This document shows positions 11,001-24,862 of a stretch of DNA of 64,000 nucleotides, piece by piece. Numbering within the stretch: position 1 is the stretch's first letter; each line of letters begins with the position of its first letter. The DNA is from Prunus persica. Its lineage: Eukaryota > Streptophyta > Magnoliopsida > Rosales > Rosaceae. The stretch covers positions 7,403,814 to 7,467,813 of the forward strand of contig NC_034016.1 in NCBI RefSeq assembly GCF_000346465.2, written 5' to 3'. The position numbers and the translations under genes are program-made. The notes under the pieces were generated by a model. The model did no database searches and had not been told where the DNA came from. It was given only the letters and a program-made list of their open reading frames with translations.

Positions 11001-11230
11001 AAAAGCTGGAAGAGAGAGAGGGAAAGAGAGAAAAGAAAACAAAAAGGTTCGGTGGGGTCTAGAAAAAATTAGCTTTTGGGTTCTTTCTTTTAATTTTTTA
11101 ATAAATTTAAAATAATAAAATATTTGAGGTTATCTAAAATAGAGAGCATTGCTGAAGAAACCAACTTTTAAGTGGTTAGCTATTTTAGCTAGAATTGGGG
11201 TAAAATTTGAAGAGTCTCATGGAGATGCTC
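10729..11230. mobile_element. MITE, PIF/Harbinger-like (TTA target duplication)
   Basis: The ends are inverted copies: GAGCATCTCCAG on the left and TGGAGATGCTC on the right. TTA flanks both sides (10726-10728 and 11231-11233), the 3-bp duplication expected for Tourist/Harbinger-like MITEs. The interior is non-coding and holds a long GA-rich microsatellite. Confidence 0.8.
10911..10998. repeat. (GA)n microsatellite inside the MITE
   Basis: An interrupted GA tract, with its longest pure run at about 10956-10997. It produces the low-complexity Ser/Leu ORF on the opposite strand, which is not a gene. Confidence 0.95.
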
Positions 11231-11559
11231 TTAGTTCCCTTGAAGTGGAGAATATATTGAAAGGTCCATACAACCCGTAATACTATGAAATATCCACATT
11301 CTCTATACAATTTATATCAGAGGAGATGAAAGTCGTACAAGAAGACAAAAATTCATTAGAATATAATGAAAGCCCTTGAAGAGGCATGAGTACCCAATGA
11401 CAATGAAAATGTCTAAATCTTATGTATGCATAACGAGATATGTGGGTTTGCAAATTAATGATATTGTTTAAAATATGTACTAAAGTTATCAAGGGTTATG
11501 ATGATATTGATTTGCTTTTTATTGTAATTATCGACATTATATATTCAAATTAGCCAAAT

Positions 11560-12939
11560 TGGAAATGGAAGAGGCAATACAATAAAATCGAATATTTTTG
11601 GAAAACGTGGAAGAAATGGACCTAGAGTTCAAACACCAAAAGATATGAAATTGTATATGTTACAAATCGGCGTTTGTGATGCATTGAAATAAATCACTGA
11701 ATCTGGCACAATGTATCAATGTAAAGACATGAAATTTTGATCATATTCTCCCGTCATATTATATAAATGCAGCCATGTTCCTATTTATGAAGCATGTTTA
11801 CTGTATATTTATAAAGACTTACATCTATTTGAAAATCTATAAAGATTATGAATTCTGAAGCATAAGAAGCCATCTTTTGAAGAATACAAAAGAATAAATT
11901 CTTAGAGATGTAAAGTGCCATACATTATATCAATTGTTGAAAGAAAATCTCTAAGAAGTTAAGGAGCCTGAAGCTCAATGTCTATACTCAATTTTCATGA
12001 AATGAAAATGATCTAATTGCCTCAAGGGAGTACATTGATTGAGTTATGAAATCGAATTCAAGTTCAACATCGTTGCAACGTATTCAAATTTTTAAAGAAG
12101 TTATCAGAATATTTAGGTCTCTTAAAGAGCCTATGACATGCTAGCATAGTATTACAAAAGTTTATATGAATGGCTTATACTCTTGTCCTTGTAATTGTAA
12201 AGTATGAGTTTGATTATATTATTGTTTTGATGATATTATAGAATATGATGTTATTTTGAGAATTGTTAATGTGAAAGGATTTGTGAAAATAGTCTAGAAT
12301 TGTTTGGTATTACTCTAACCTCAACATGGATTCGAAGGAATTACACACATATATCCTCCAATGATGATATTGAATAAAATTTTATACAAGCATTACCAAG
12401 GCTCGCTATGTAAGAGGAAAATGAGATATCAATATCATTTGTGTTGCATCTTCAAATAATTCAAGTTTGTCATCATCATGGGGAATTTATCAGGGGAAGC
12501 ATTCAATAATTTTCTACATACAGGACACATGCGCACTATACTCTTTTCCCTTCAACTAGGTTTTTGTCCCATTAGGTTTTTCCTAGTAAAGTTTTAAGGA
12601 GGCAACATAAGCGCATCCAACAACATATCAATAATTCAAAAGAATGTTGCACTCTTTTTCCCTTTATTTAGGTTTTGTCTCACTGGGTGTTCCGAGCAAG
12701 GTTTTTATTAAGGTAAGTATGTCATTGTATGGTAGACATCCAAAGAGAGTGTTGTAAATTCACCCTTTTTAAATTCTATGTAATGTACTAAATATCATAG
12801 TTATGGACTTGTAATTTATGAATTGTTAATGTCTTCATATAATTGTAAGCCTATAAATAAGAGGTCTTACCGAGAAGAAAAATATAAGTTTTAGAGCCCA
12901 AATTCCACTGTCTTTATTTACTTCTCATCTCTCTCTACA
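11560..12939 (+). mobile_element. Badly decayed Ty1/copia remnant (RT fragment to 3' LTR)
   Basis: No frame is open, but traces of a copia 3' half are visible in the right order. P-E-A-x-x-L-Y-S-I-like codons lie near 11970, a Y-V-D-D-like stretch TGTTTTGATGATATT near 12217, and two copies of the TTTTCCCTT...AGGTTTTTGTCCCA...TTTTAAGGAGGCAAC segment near 12540-12720. That segment commonly precedes the 3' LTR in plant copia elements. A TGTTGTAAATTC start at 12750 opens a likely LTR. Left boundary uncertain. Confidence 0.5.
12750..12939 (+). repeat. Probable LTR of the decayed copia remnant
   Basis: Runs from TGTTGTAAATTC to CTCTCTACA, with a TATAAATAAG promoter-like box near 12852. No paired LTR is visible in the window. 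The 3' end is a guess based on a terminal CA. Confidence 0.4.
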
Positions 12940-12959
12940 GTTTTCCTCTCAGTTGTATA

Positions 12960-13677
12960 ACTTTCATAATTTTCAAATCCATATGCATTTTTTTATTTGT
13001 TTTAGATTATGACCGTACCAAAATTCTGAAGGCGAGCATGAGCAAATAAGTTGATTTAACTCTGTAAAATTTTAGATGATAATTCTGAACACAGGAGTTG
13101 TTAATTTTTTTACATCGACTTGGTAAGTGAGCCACAATTTCAATTTTACCATTCCTACATGTGATATAAATCCAATTTTACTTTGGTAACCATTGCCATC
13201 GTAAGTGCAAACCAAGAGAAGCTGGAGATAAAGGAGCAAACCAAACAACCAACAAAAACACCTAGATTTTTCTGATTTCTACGTTTAATTTGAAAACCAC
13301 GCAATCAAGGAGCATACAAATAGTGCTTAATCATAAGAAACTCTAAGGCCCAAATACACTCAATCTCACTCACAAATATACAAGAGAAAACAAAAGGAAT
13401 CTTTGCAAATAAGAACGAGAAAAATGAGAGCATATACTTGCAAATAATACAACAAAAGAAGTATACTGGCATTTAACCCAATGGAAAAAATATACAATGT
13501 TGTGCTCCACGTTCAAGTACAAGAAGAAATTGAAAAGGAAAGGAAAAAAAATACAAATAAAAAGCTCAAGAGTGTAAACAATGGAAAGAATATGGTTCTC
13601 AGCCTATTAACTACATTACAACACTAACACATACAAAGTGACATTCAGAGAGTCAAAACCTTTGGAAATTTACAAAT
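12960..13677 (-). other. SEC5 3' flank, including the likely 3' UTR
   Basis: AT-rich sequence downstream of the SEC5 stop codon. The 3' UTR presumably occupies the part next to 13678, but I cannot fix a polyadenylation site. No other gene is seen. Confidence 0.5.
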
Positions 13678-16600
13678 TCATCGACGCCTATTCCGGGAGT
13701 AGCTTGGGGATCCTGTGTTGCCTTTGTAGTTTCTGCTGGGTGAATCTAGTGAGCCCCTAAATGAAGCATAAGCGCGCTTAGCTGATTCGGGTACTGAGTC
13801 TAATGGAATTGACTCCACAAAACATGCTGTGTTGATTTGAGTCCTCTCGAGCTCTGCTTGAAGTAACTCAGAGCTATACTGCTGAGCAAGGGCCTGAAAC
13901 ATTCAACAAACTAATTGAGTTGACACCTAAGAAAAAAACCTACAAGCATACAACTTTAACAAAGGTCATACATGAAAACCAATAGATGACATAATAAGAA
14001 AAGCATACAACTTTAATGAAGGTAATACATGAGAAACAATTGCTGAGGTATAAGAAAATTTACGTTTATATTTTTCTTCATTCTATACACTATCCAATGT
14101 CACTAGTTTGGGTGATTTTGCAAACGCATATGCACACAATACTATAACCAACTAGTCAACTGCTTCATTGGAATTGAAACAGTATACAAGAAGGATTACT
14201 AGAGAAACTAAGGTTCTTACAATCAGGTCATCTGGTGACACACTTGTCCCCTGCTGTCTATCATCTGAAACCGCATCTTCACTTCCGCGTGTTGCTCGTC
14301 GGTTATGCCCTGGATTCTCCACATTTTCTGTCACACTCTCAGTGGCTTTATCCAGAAGTATCCCTTGTAACGACTTCAGAGACTCCCTTGCAGCCGAAGT
14401 AAAATATGGATTCAATATAGTCTCGAAGTACTCAAGCTGCATTATACACCACATAATGCAAATGTCTAAGATACATATAATATATTTATAACATGATTAA
14501 TGACGGTAATGACTCGTTCACAGTGAACAAGAAATCAAATGAAAGCTCACTCTCTAATTTTTAAATTCTGATCAGCCTTCTAATTTTCCTTTATCTTTTA
14601 TCTGTTTTTTTTTTTGGGGGGGCGCGGCCGGCTGGGGAAAGGGAGAGATAGGCAGTGCTAACAACTTTCCTATATGCATAAAGCAGATGCATTAAGATCT
14701 AATCAAGAATCAAAATCAGGTGCATTATTATTTTTTTTTTTTGGGGGGGGGGAGGGAGAGGGGAGAGAGAGGCAGTGTTAACAACTTTCCTATATGCATA
14801 AAGCAGATGCATTAATATCTAATCAAGAATCAAAATCAGGTGCATTTTGACCAAATATTTACTCAGAGAATTTCATTCATCCAACACACAAAGGAATATG
14901 GAGCAACTGCAATTGACTATCGCACCAGCACAGCAATATGCAAATTCAAAACCATCAACTTGATACAAGATTTCCAGTTCAAAGATCTTTTACCTCAAGC
15001 ATTAGCTGACAGAAACCATTTGCATCAAGTGATCTAAGCTCTTTCGCTTGATTTTCATGAAACAAGCTGATAAAAGTATCAATTAGACCTTCCACCAGAA
15101 TGCCAAGTGTCTTGTCCAACAGGGGCTTAGCACCAGAAAATACCTGGAAAGAGGAAATTGCTTTAAGTTTATTGAGAAAATGAACCAAAATCTAGAGCTG
15201 GGGGGATGATAAATTATAAATGCACAACCATTAACTGAAAAAAAAAAAAAAAAAAGTTAGCTATGTGCTTATTCAAGCAAACAACGAACCATCTGACATT
15301 ATAACCTAAAGAATAATGTCAACATCAAATCTAAGCTAAAAAGCAGAAGTTAAAAACTGCAACTACTAAAATCCTTTTAAAAGATAAAAATCTTTGTAAT
15401 AGCACCAGGCTTCCACTAAGTACCTCTGCATGCACAGCTACCAAAGTGTGCAGTAACTCCACAGCAGCATCACGCACACCCTGCAAGACTAGGTCGCATT
15501 ATATGACTCCATAGAGGACAGGAATGCTTGCCAGTTAATTTTTTAATTGAAATAAATAAATAAAAATACAACTACAAATGCCAAATTCATTAGCGTCTGA
15601 CTTTTAAAGCAGGTGCTGCTCCCCATTGTACACCAGAATCCAACAAATAGTTGAAGGCAGCAGTTCTGATCAAATTTGCCTGAGATTAAAATAGATCTGT
15701 TAAGGTAACAGCCAAACTTTCACACAAAGGACCATAGAGAAGTACATCATAACTTCAATCAATGGCCGCTTAATTGGAGCAACAAAAAGCTCAGCTGTGA
15801 TCTTTTATTTGGAGCCTCCTGGTAAACAGAATCAAGATATACTTAATGCAAGTAAAATGGGACCTGCCAACTCCATCTATTTTAATAGGTAAGAAAAAGG
15901 AGAAAATCTAATAACTGATCCTTTGGTGTTATGGTGACTTTTTTTCTTAGCAGGCCATCTCGCCGCATATATGCAACCACGGTATGCCAAATTTCTATGC
16001 AGGCCGCTAGACTACATTGGGTCAAGGATGCAAATGTTGGCTGTGCAGATAGTATCGGCTATTCAATTTACGGATATTTCGTGGGATATACAGATCTCTA
16101 TTTTGGTATCAATATATTGATGTTGGTTTTATTTGTAGAATAATCATTACATTAATTGGAAATTTAGTTTGGCCGCCTACTGGGTTAGTAGAGGACTGTG
16201 GTAGTACAGAAGCCTACTAAAGAAATGCAAAAACTAAATCTCTATAAGGATCTTCATATGAGTGCACTATTGACGCTATGAAGCTTCAACAATTGATCCA
16301 TTTCAACTCTATCACCACAAAAACCTTAGTTCATACAAGTCCCCTAATTATTTTTTCATGGGACATATATGTCAATTAATTCACCCTAATAATTTTCCAT
16401 TGACAAATTGACTCACACACCAAACATGTATTGAACCGGCAAACTCACCCTTAATCCCATAATCATGGGGAGAGGAGACGCCATTTGGCACAAAAGTTGC
16501 TTGGCCTTAGTCAATAATAACTAGAAAGAGTTGCTTTCAGAAAGGTCCTTCCAATGCCCTTATATGAACACATCAACTAAAGTGGACCTATAGCCTAACT

Positions 16601-19600
16601 ATATTGTCTGAGCAAAGAAGGTATCAAGTGTAGCATAGTGCCAACACGAAAATACAAGGATAAACACTGACAAAAAAGAAAGGAAGATAATACAGTAGAA
16701 ATAACAGGAGCGCCATGAATTTCTGCGGGTGTGGGTGTGTGTCGGGGTGTTCAACCATACCTTAGCAAAAGTATATTGCTCCAGGACCTTCTCTTCAAGC
16801 ACAGAAAAAGACATCACCAAGTCTTGTATATCACTATCATCTTCCTCTCTTTCCCTGTAAAGAATGAATAGATAGAGAAGACAGCAGGTAACTAGGCATC
16901 AGCAAACAGATCATAGAAGTGCACAAAAGTTATAATTCATCGATAATTTGGCATGAGGCAACCTAACAGTTGGCTCAGGATTATCACCCACTGGCTAGTT
17001 TTATGTTTTTTTTTTGTTTTTTTTTATTTTATTTTTTTTTTGTGGATAACCTGGGGAATCTGGATCTTTGACCCAACTAATACCCGTGGGCACACATATA
17101 GACCCTCCAATTCATACGGCTGGAACAAAACTCATTTGTCCATTTATTTGATGCTAAATTCAACACAACGTACATTATTCTTATCACAGATAGAGCTAGA
17201 TTTCATGCGAACTAGAACTGCACAAATGACTCTTTAAACAAAAAAATGTCATTCAGCCAAATACTACTCATATACAAATCCTAGTGAGTATTGACCCAAC
17301 TAAACAACTAATACATTGACTTAGGCCAGTTGAGAGTAGAAGATAGTAACCAACATGGCTTTCTGGTTCTCTCCGATTTCTGCTTTAGTGAATTACATAC
17401 ACCATTTCAAATATCAGATATCCTGTCTTATCCAGTTGCTCCTAATAACGAGGGCAAGAAACAAGGTGAAAGAAGGGACAAATAGTGGGCCACTTACCTA
17501 GACTGTAGCCAGATATGCTTGTAATTGTTGTACAACTCATAAGAAAGTTCTTCTTTGCAATAGCCAACATTACTCAACACTATCAACAACTGTTGATGTG
17601 GACCAAAACTTCCTGGGAGATCAGACATTAGCTTTTCTTCTAGGTTAGGAGAATAACCATTGTGTACAAGTGAACTTCCTTTGCTTGATTTGTTTTGGGC
17701 AAGCCCACTTCCAATACGCTCTAGATGACCTGATTAATATATACAAAAATGGAAACATTATAACTGGACACAATGAATACTTAACAACATGAAATTTAGT
17801 AAGCTACTCATCCATCATACCTGCAAAATCAAGAATACAGTTCAAAAATGCAAGTCTGACAGAGTCTTGAATTTCTTGGAGTTGCTTATACACTTCCTCT
17901 GACCTCGTTGCCTCACTTCTTAAAGACTGAACCATCCTTAAAAAAATATAACAATATTAATTTATAAATAAACAATGAGGCCAACTATAAAAAATAAGTT
18001 CTCACGATGATTTCTAACACAACTACCAACAACTCAAACCAAATCCAATATAAAATTAGCAGGTCTTTGTTGAGGTTGGAACTAGTTTAACTACGAGCAA
18101 TTAAAAGGTGAAGTATAATTAACATAACAAAGTAGGCAGGCTTCCACTGTCTAAGTTTCAATCAAAATACCAAAGAAAGTAAACTATATGTCACATGTTA
18201 AGAAAATTGCTGTTCTGGGTTATAGATGTATCAAATTCATAGGATTTAATATTCAGTTCAAGCTTGTCTTTGAAATTTTTTCATGAATTAAAGAACAGAT
18301 AAATACCTGTAACCAAGTACCTACATGTGGACACCAATTTATGACCCACAAACCTAAACTTCATCCTTCCCTACATATACTAGTTAGTTTGCCTTTTGAT
18401 TGCATAAAAGTTAAATAGCTCCATTCCTGGGAATATACAAAGTTTGGAATAAGAAAAAATACAACGAAAAATAAAATTATATGCATCAAATAGATACAAA
18501 TTGAATAAGATTACTTATTACAAAAGCTATTGATTCCTCTCCTTAAATCCGACCTTTTACTGACACTGTTCTTAAAAGCAACGTCCTTCAAAATACTAAA
18601 GAAAGCTAATTAAAAATAAAACCATGACTTTAAAATACGCTTTTAGTTCTATCACAGTACACCTGTCAATCACTATCTAAAATAGACAATATATGCCAAG
18701 GATATTTTGGTCTCGTCTTTGGAAGAAATCTATACCGAAGTCTACTTATGTAACATTATTTTGTTAAGCTGAGCAATGAATTCCTGGTTTAGAATCCCTT
18801 ATTTCTCATGATCAAGCTCTACAACATTTCTCCCTCTTTCAATAAAACTTATATATGGACTCTTAAGCATGAAAAAAGTCTTTTGAAGTCTGATAAATGA
18901 TAACACACTAACAATGTTCTGAACTTCTGCAGAGAAACAGGTAATTAGTGACTAGCAAATCTTGAGCTTGTCTATCACTTGCAATGAATTCAGAAAACAC
19001 GGTGAAAGTAACCTTTAGATACTTACAACTTGATCTGATCCATTGCTGACGTCATAACATTGCGGAATGCTAAAGGCAAGAAAGAGATTGTGTAGGGAGA
19101 TTTATTCCTTTCAAGAACTGATACTGGAACCCATGTCTCATCTTTTGAGATATCAGCAGTTGATGCCCGCATCCATGAGCAAAGCCTTAGGATGTAAATC
19201 TTTGTAATCTCCGACTGAAGTGTTCGAATTGCAGTTACTGTTGCAAAAATATGACCGACCTTCAGAATATTTTGAGAAATCAGCAGATTGCAGGTTAAGA
19301 GACAGCTAACATACCAGCAATCGAAGGAGCTGATTCCTTCGCTTGAAAAGCTTCGCATGCTTTAGATATTTCTGTTATGGCATCGCTCATATATGGTTGC
19401 AGAATATTTGATTCCTCAAGATCATGAAATGTAGTACGAACCTGCATCAAGAGTAAAAAAGTTTATAACCACCTGCTGAACCTGCGGTCTGAACTGAAGA
19501 TATGCAAGGATGACCATTCAACACAATTTGGCATGTACCCTGCTAAATTTAAATTTGAACCATATTAATACAGCAGATAACCACAAGATATAATTCAATA

Positions 19601-22600
19601 TTTATATCCCAGCAACAATTTGTATGGCTCCTTAGATTTGATAAAGATGAAACATATGAACTTAAATTCAGAGCTCCAAAATCTGCAGTTCTCTTTAAAC
19701 TCTCCTAATCTCTGAATATGGTGAATGTCTCAAGTAGTGATAATGAAAGTTGGGCTAATTGCATATGCATTAACTCTGGTTAGAACCTGTGTTGCACGGA
19801 TACCGGTATAGGCACGAGGATACGATACAGAAAATCTCCAAAAACTATGATACGAGTACGGCAAAGATACGGCAATTAAAAGAATATATTTTATTTGTTT
19901 ATATGAATTATTATTCAATTAACACATTAGTTCTTTAAGTCAAATATATCACATATGCAGGGTATGGTTAAAAGGTCAAAAATGTTTTATTACTTATATA
20001 TATTACGTTTTTTAAGTATGGGCTAGGGCAACATCATCTTCTTCACCACCTCTGCAACTCAAAAGCAAATTCAAGAATGACCAGCTTTCACTAAAAGGAG
20101 GCCAACAACACTATAGAACTGTGCATATTGGCCGTATCCATCACGTATCCCAGCAGTATTCCGGCTGTATCGGACAGTGAACAATTCAAAAAGCCAATGC
20201 ATACTCCAATTTCCGGATCTGATATGTATTGAGCCGTATCGAGCTTTTATCATGTCTGTATCTGTACCAGAGACAGGCATAACCCCCAAAAGATGTGCAT
20301 ACGTACAACATCAGTTAGAACTTAGGCCAACCTTGTGAAGCTTTCTTTAATTCCTTATTTTTCCTTTTGATGACACTTGTATCCCTTTTTTTCTTAATAA
20401 CAGGCATTACAAATGGCTACAAAATTATTTCCAACAAAGTACCATCCATAATTTTCACCCTGTTTCACCCTTTTCTTCAAGAAAACTCACTTATATCAGG
20501 TCCTAAATCTAATGTTTTCAAAGAGCGGCTTTATATCCCCCAAAACTTTTTTAATTTATAAGATCATAATTAAAGTTTACACATACCATTCTATTTGACC
20601 CTTTCTTCAACCACAAGGGGTATTGTCACCAAAAGTTAAAAAATAAGTCCGAAACCAAGGGCTGTAAGCACAGTTATGTGGCAAGGTCGACACACCCTCC
20701 CCCTCCCTTTTTGTCGTTGACTATAATCTATGGGTCTTCAACAACTATATTTTTACTTCGCCTATTTTTTTTTTTTTAGGAAACAAGAAATTTTATGAAC
20801 AAGAGAAAAGAGAAGTACAGAACATGAACAAGAAGTCCATCAAGAACACTTCAACTAACAAAGACACACACTAAACCACACAAAAACCAGAACAAACCAC
20901 GCTTAATCCGTAACAGCATACGTATCCAACTAGATCCAACTAAAGGGTACATCCTTAAAATTCTTAGACAAGGATGCCCAAAGAGGAGCGGGGAATTTAA
21001 TTATCCTACTGTCCCACAGTGAAGTCAACGCTAAAAATCAGAACAAATTGAACATGACAATGATAACTAATGACAGACTTTGGCCTCCACTTCCTCCCTG
21101 CTAGAATCTTAAAAATCCTCTTAGTTCATTCCATCTGCACTACTAAACATAAAATAGCCAGCACACAGGACCTCCAAAAGGCTATTGCCCCTAAACACAT
21201 AATTTTTCTTTAACAAGCATAGAAAAGCGTAACATTGGAATCGCCAAAATAAAATTAGCTTCCAAAAACATGTTATGTCGAAAATTCAAAATTATAGGAA
21301 CCCGAAGAAATAGGTGATCAATACTCAGCCTCTTCTCTACACAAAATGCACAAACCGAAAATAAACAAACATTGGGCTGCTGTAGGGTTTAAGAGTTTTG
21401 ACTTAACGATGTGAAAGGTGTAACATCAATTTGTTTGTTATAAGAGTTGTATCTGGATTATTTTTATGAAAATTCTCATGAAAAATAATAAAAAAATAAA
21501 AACATTGGGCATTTTTTCAATACTATCACAAGCATCTCCTTATTCAAAGAGTGTACCACTGGTTTTCTTTCCAAAAATTGAACACACACACACATACAGA
21601 GACAGACAAAGAGGACCAAGGAAAAGAAACCAACTGCATTTGTGTAGTGGTGCACTGCTATCGTAAATGGGTGGACGAGCTTTTGTAAAATGGGCTTTAC
21701 TAGCTACAAAATACAAGGTTTTCCCTTTTCTACTTTTACTTTAAATCGAAAAGCTGCAGTGTATTAGAATGTTATTATTAGGTTTATTGGGGACTATTTT
21801 GGGTTGATTTGTTCTGTATTGGCTTAGATTTTGTGGCTTGTGGCTTTTGAAGAAAAGAAAAGAAAGTGACTACATAAAGGAAAATTAGATGTGAGTTTTT
21901 TGTCTACTTGCCCATTGCTTTAGTAAAGGGGCAGACAAGCTATTGTAAAATGTCAGATTTTAATCTTCTTTATGGGCTTGGTGGCTACAAAATTAAAATG
22001 TTATTTTTAGGTTCTTTGGGGGCTGTTTGGGTTGGTATTGTTCTGTATTGGCTAAGATTTTGTTGCTTGTATTGAAGCAGATTCCTTCTCCACCACTGTT
22101 GTACTTCTTTGTCGATTTTCAATAAAATGTACTTGTCTTCTAAAAAATAAAGAAAATAAAGCATCCAAGAATGAAGAACTCAGTAGATGAAGACAACTTC
22201 ACATTCTACAAAGACTGTTAATAAGCACTTTTACTAAAGAAAATAAATTAATTCGGTAAAATTTGTGCGCAAACCATTATCTGCGGCCATTTATGTACTC
22301 TAGTTTAATTAACTGGCTTCCATCTATGTAATGGTAATAAGTTGGTTCAGCCAGTATACTCACCTTATCTGCATACGCAGTTAATGTAATTTGTATCATT
22401 CCAACAACTTCATCTAGAGAATGAGTTGAGTACTTCCCATCTCCAACTTTTTCATCCGTTTTATTTGCTGGAGTGCTAGCATTTGATTCAGTAGAAACTT
22501 GGGACGACTGAAAGATTAAGATTGAGTATAAGAAGAAAGTGAAATTGTCTATCATAGAACAATAAATGAGTAGATAAATCAGATCATACTTAAGTATAAC

Positions 22601-24794
22601 AACACAAACATAAATAAATGTAACGCAAAATCAATAAAAGGTTTGTCATCACTGAATATGCATATCTCTGCATTGATCGGTATTGAACATGCAATAGTCT
22701 TAACTTTTTCCATAAATATTTACACATGAAAACAGCTCAGAAAAACATGTATCAGTTCAAATACGCCGAAACTCATATTTTGATAGTTGAGAAACATGAC
22801 TGTAAGAGCTATAGATATTAAACTCTCCAGCATTAGAAATGTTGATACCAAAAGGAGGAAAACCACGTAGAAACTAGGGAACCCAATTTTTCCATTTGGG
22901 ATTTAATAATAGAACAGTAACCCAGAGTGCATCCATCTTCAAGCACTTTGGACATTTTCAATTTTTTTTTTCTCTAGTGATATATGTTAGTAAGTGATGT
23001 TACTTGGATGCCCATGAATATAGCTCCAAAACCTCTGACCTATTCACTACATCTTTACCAATGCGTTGCGTTTTCCAGCCCATGATGAGTTTCATAAGCA
23101 TATTAGGACTAACAGTCTTGGAGGATAAGAATCCTATTCCCAATTGAAGAGGGGTTTAATATACTTGCTAATATACTCGGGTTTCCTTTCTCTACCTTTC
23201 TTATTGTTAAACGATATCACAACAGAATGAACTTAATTAAGGTGACTACATTGATTTGCAATATAGATAACATGGAAGAGTAGGAGATAAACATGTAGTA
23301 GAAGAACTTTGTAAGTTACCAGATTAACCTATTGACTATTGTAATTTTACCAAATTACACTGGCTACTTGTTGGTAAGATAAACGAGGAGGTCATTCATA
23401 TTGATGGTCTTTTTCAAATAAATGATGTTAGTGAAAGCTAACAGCCTACATCTACAGTTCACATCATATGGTAGTATGGATGTGTGATGAACTGCATAAT
23501 AACAGAACTATTTTTCATACGAAATTGTATCAGTATGCAGTTCAATGAAACTGTCTTAGCATATCTACTGCATTGGCACACCAAATTTATACATGTATAC
23601 ATGCATATCTGGAACTGTAAATAAACTGCGCCACAAAAATATTAAGAGTACAGAAGATAAATGCATGAGCACCATAAGAAGACATATCGTATAGATTATT
23701 ATAGGTGGATCTTACATTTACACCCAAAAGCTTATAATTAAGCGTCCACCATACCTTTGCGAATTTCCCACTGAAAACAGAAAGTGCTACTTTCCAGAAA
23801 GCTGGTATGTGATAAATCAGTACAGCAGTTAATCTGCGAATATACCTCCCTCTAAGAGCATCAACTTCTTCACCTGTCAAGTCTACTGGAAGAGAATCTA
23901 CTGGAAGGTGGTTGTCGCCAAGAGTAAGAGAATAGTTGACATCTGACTGACAGTAGTAAAAAGGAACAAATTGTTAAGCACTGACCCATTGTTTAACTGT
24001 CATTCTGTGTAAGATGATCCTTCCAGTGTCACACTTACAGATTGATTTATATCTCCTTGAATCTGCCTCCATCGTGCATCAGACACAGCCCTTTCACGTA
24101 ACTCATTATGTAAAGTCTCCATCCTAGTTTCATGATCTAACGTGCATTTCTCAAGCAAACCTCGAATTCTGTTATTCTGGAAAAGAAACAAACTTTTAAG
24201 TCAGTAAGTGGACACCTGACCCCTCTCTAGTTTGTTTGTGTGCAGTAACATTAGGGTGATTTCTTTCCCTTAAAAGTAACTTCAGACAAACTGTGGCCCC
24301 TCCTTTCATTTGTTGATGTTTGCTTAAAAAAATATAAATATATTTGTTGATGATTGCTTCTCTTTCCAGACTTTGGATCTGTACCCAAATCAGGTTGATT
24401 GTTTGCCTGAATGTGTGGTCAAAATACAGTCTGGCAACGAAAGCATTTGTTTTTTCAAGCGAACATTACCCTTATAAGAGCTTCAGTTCATGGATCCCCC
24501 AAATAAGCTTATTTGAGGAACACCCTTGTATGGCCCACTATGTATTGTACTTTTATGATCTAAACTGTCAATTATCTAGATCACTTAATAGGATGGGACT
24601 AATATATATATATATAAATATATGTATATATATATTATAGAGTCCCCTTCTGTTGAGGGACACCATTTAGGATCTCCTACGAATTTTTTTCAACAATCCA
24701 AACCATCTATTATTTAAGTCTACATTCATATTGCAAAACAATTGACAAATCAGAAATCGTTTCGACATCCAATTGTCCTACAAAATCAATGATA

Positions 24795-24862
<68 letters not shown>

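Noticed and set aside
10839..11042. Leu/Ser repeat reading frame
   Set aside because: Translation of the GA microsatellite in the MITE.
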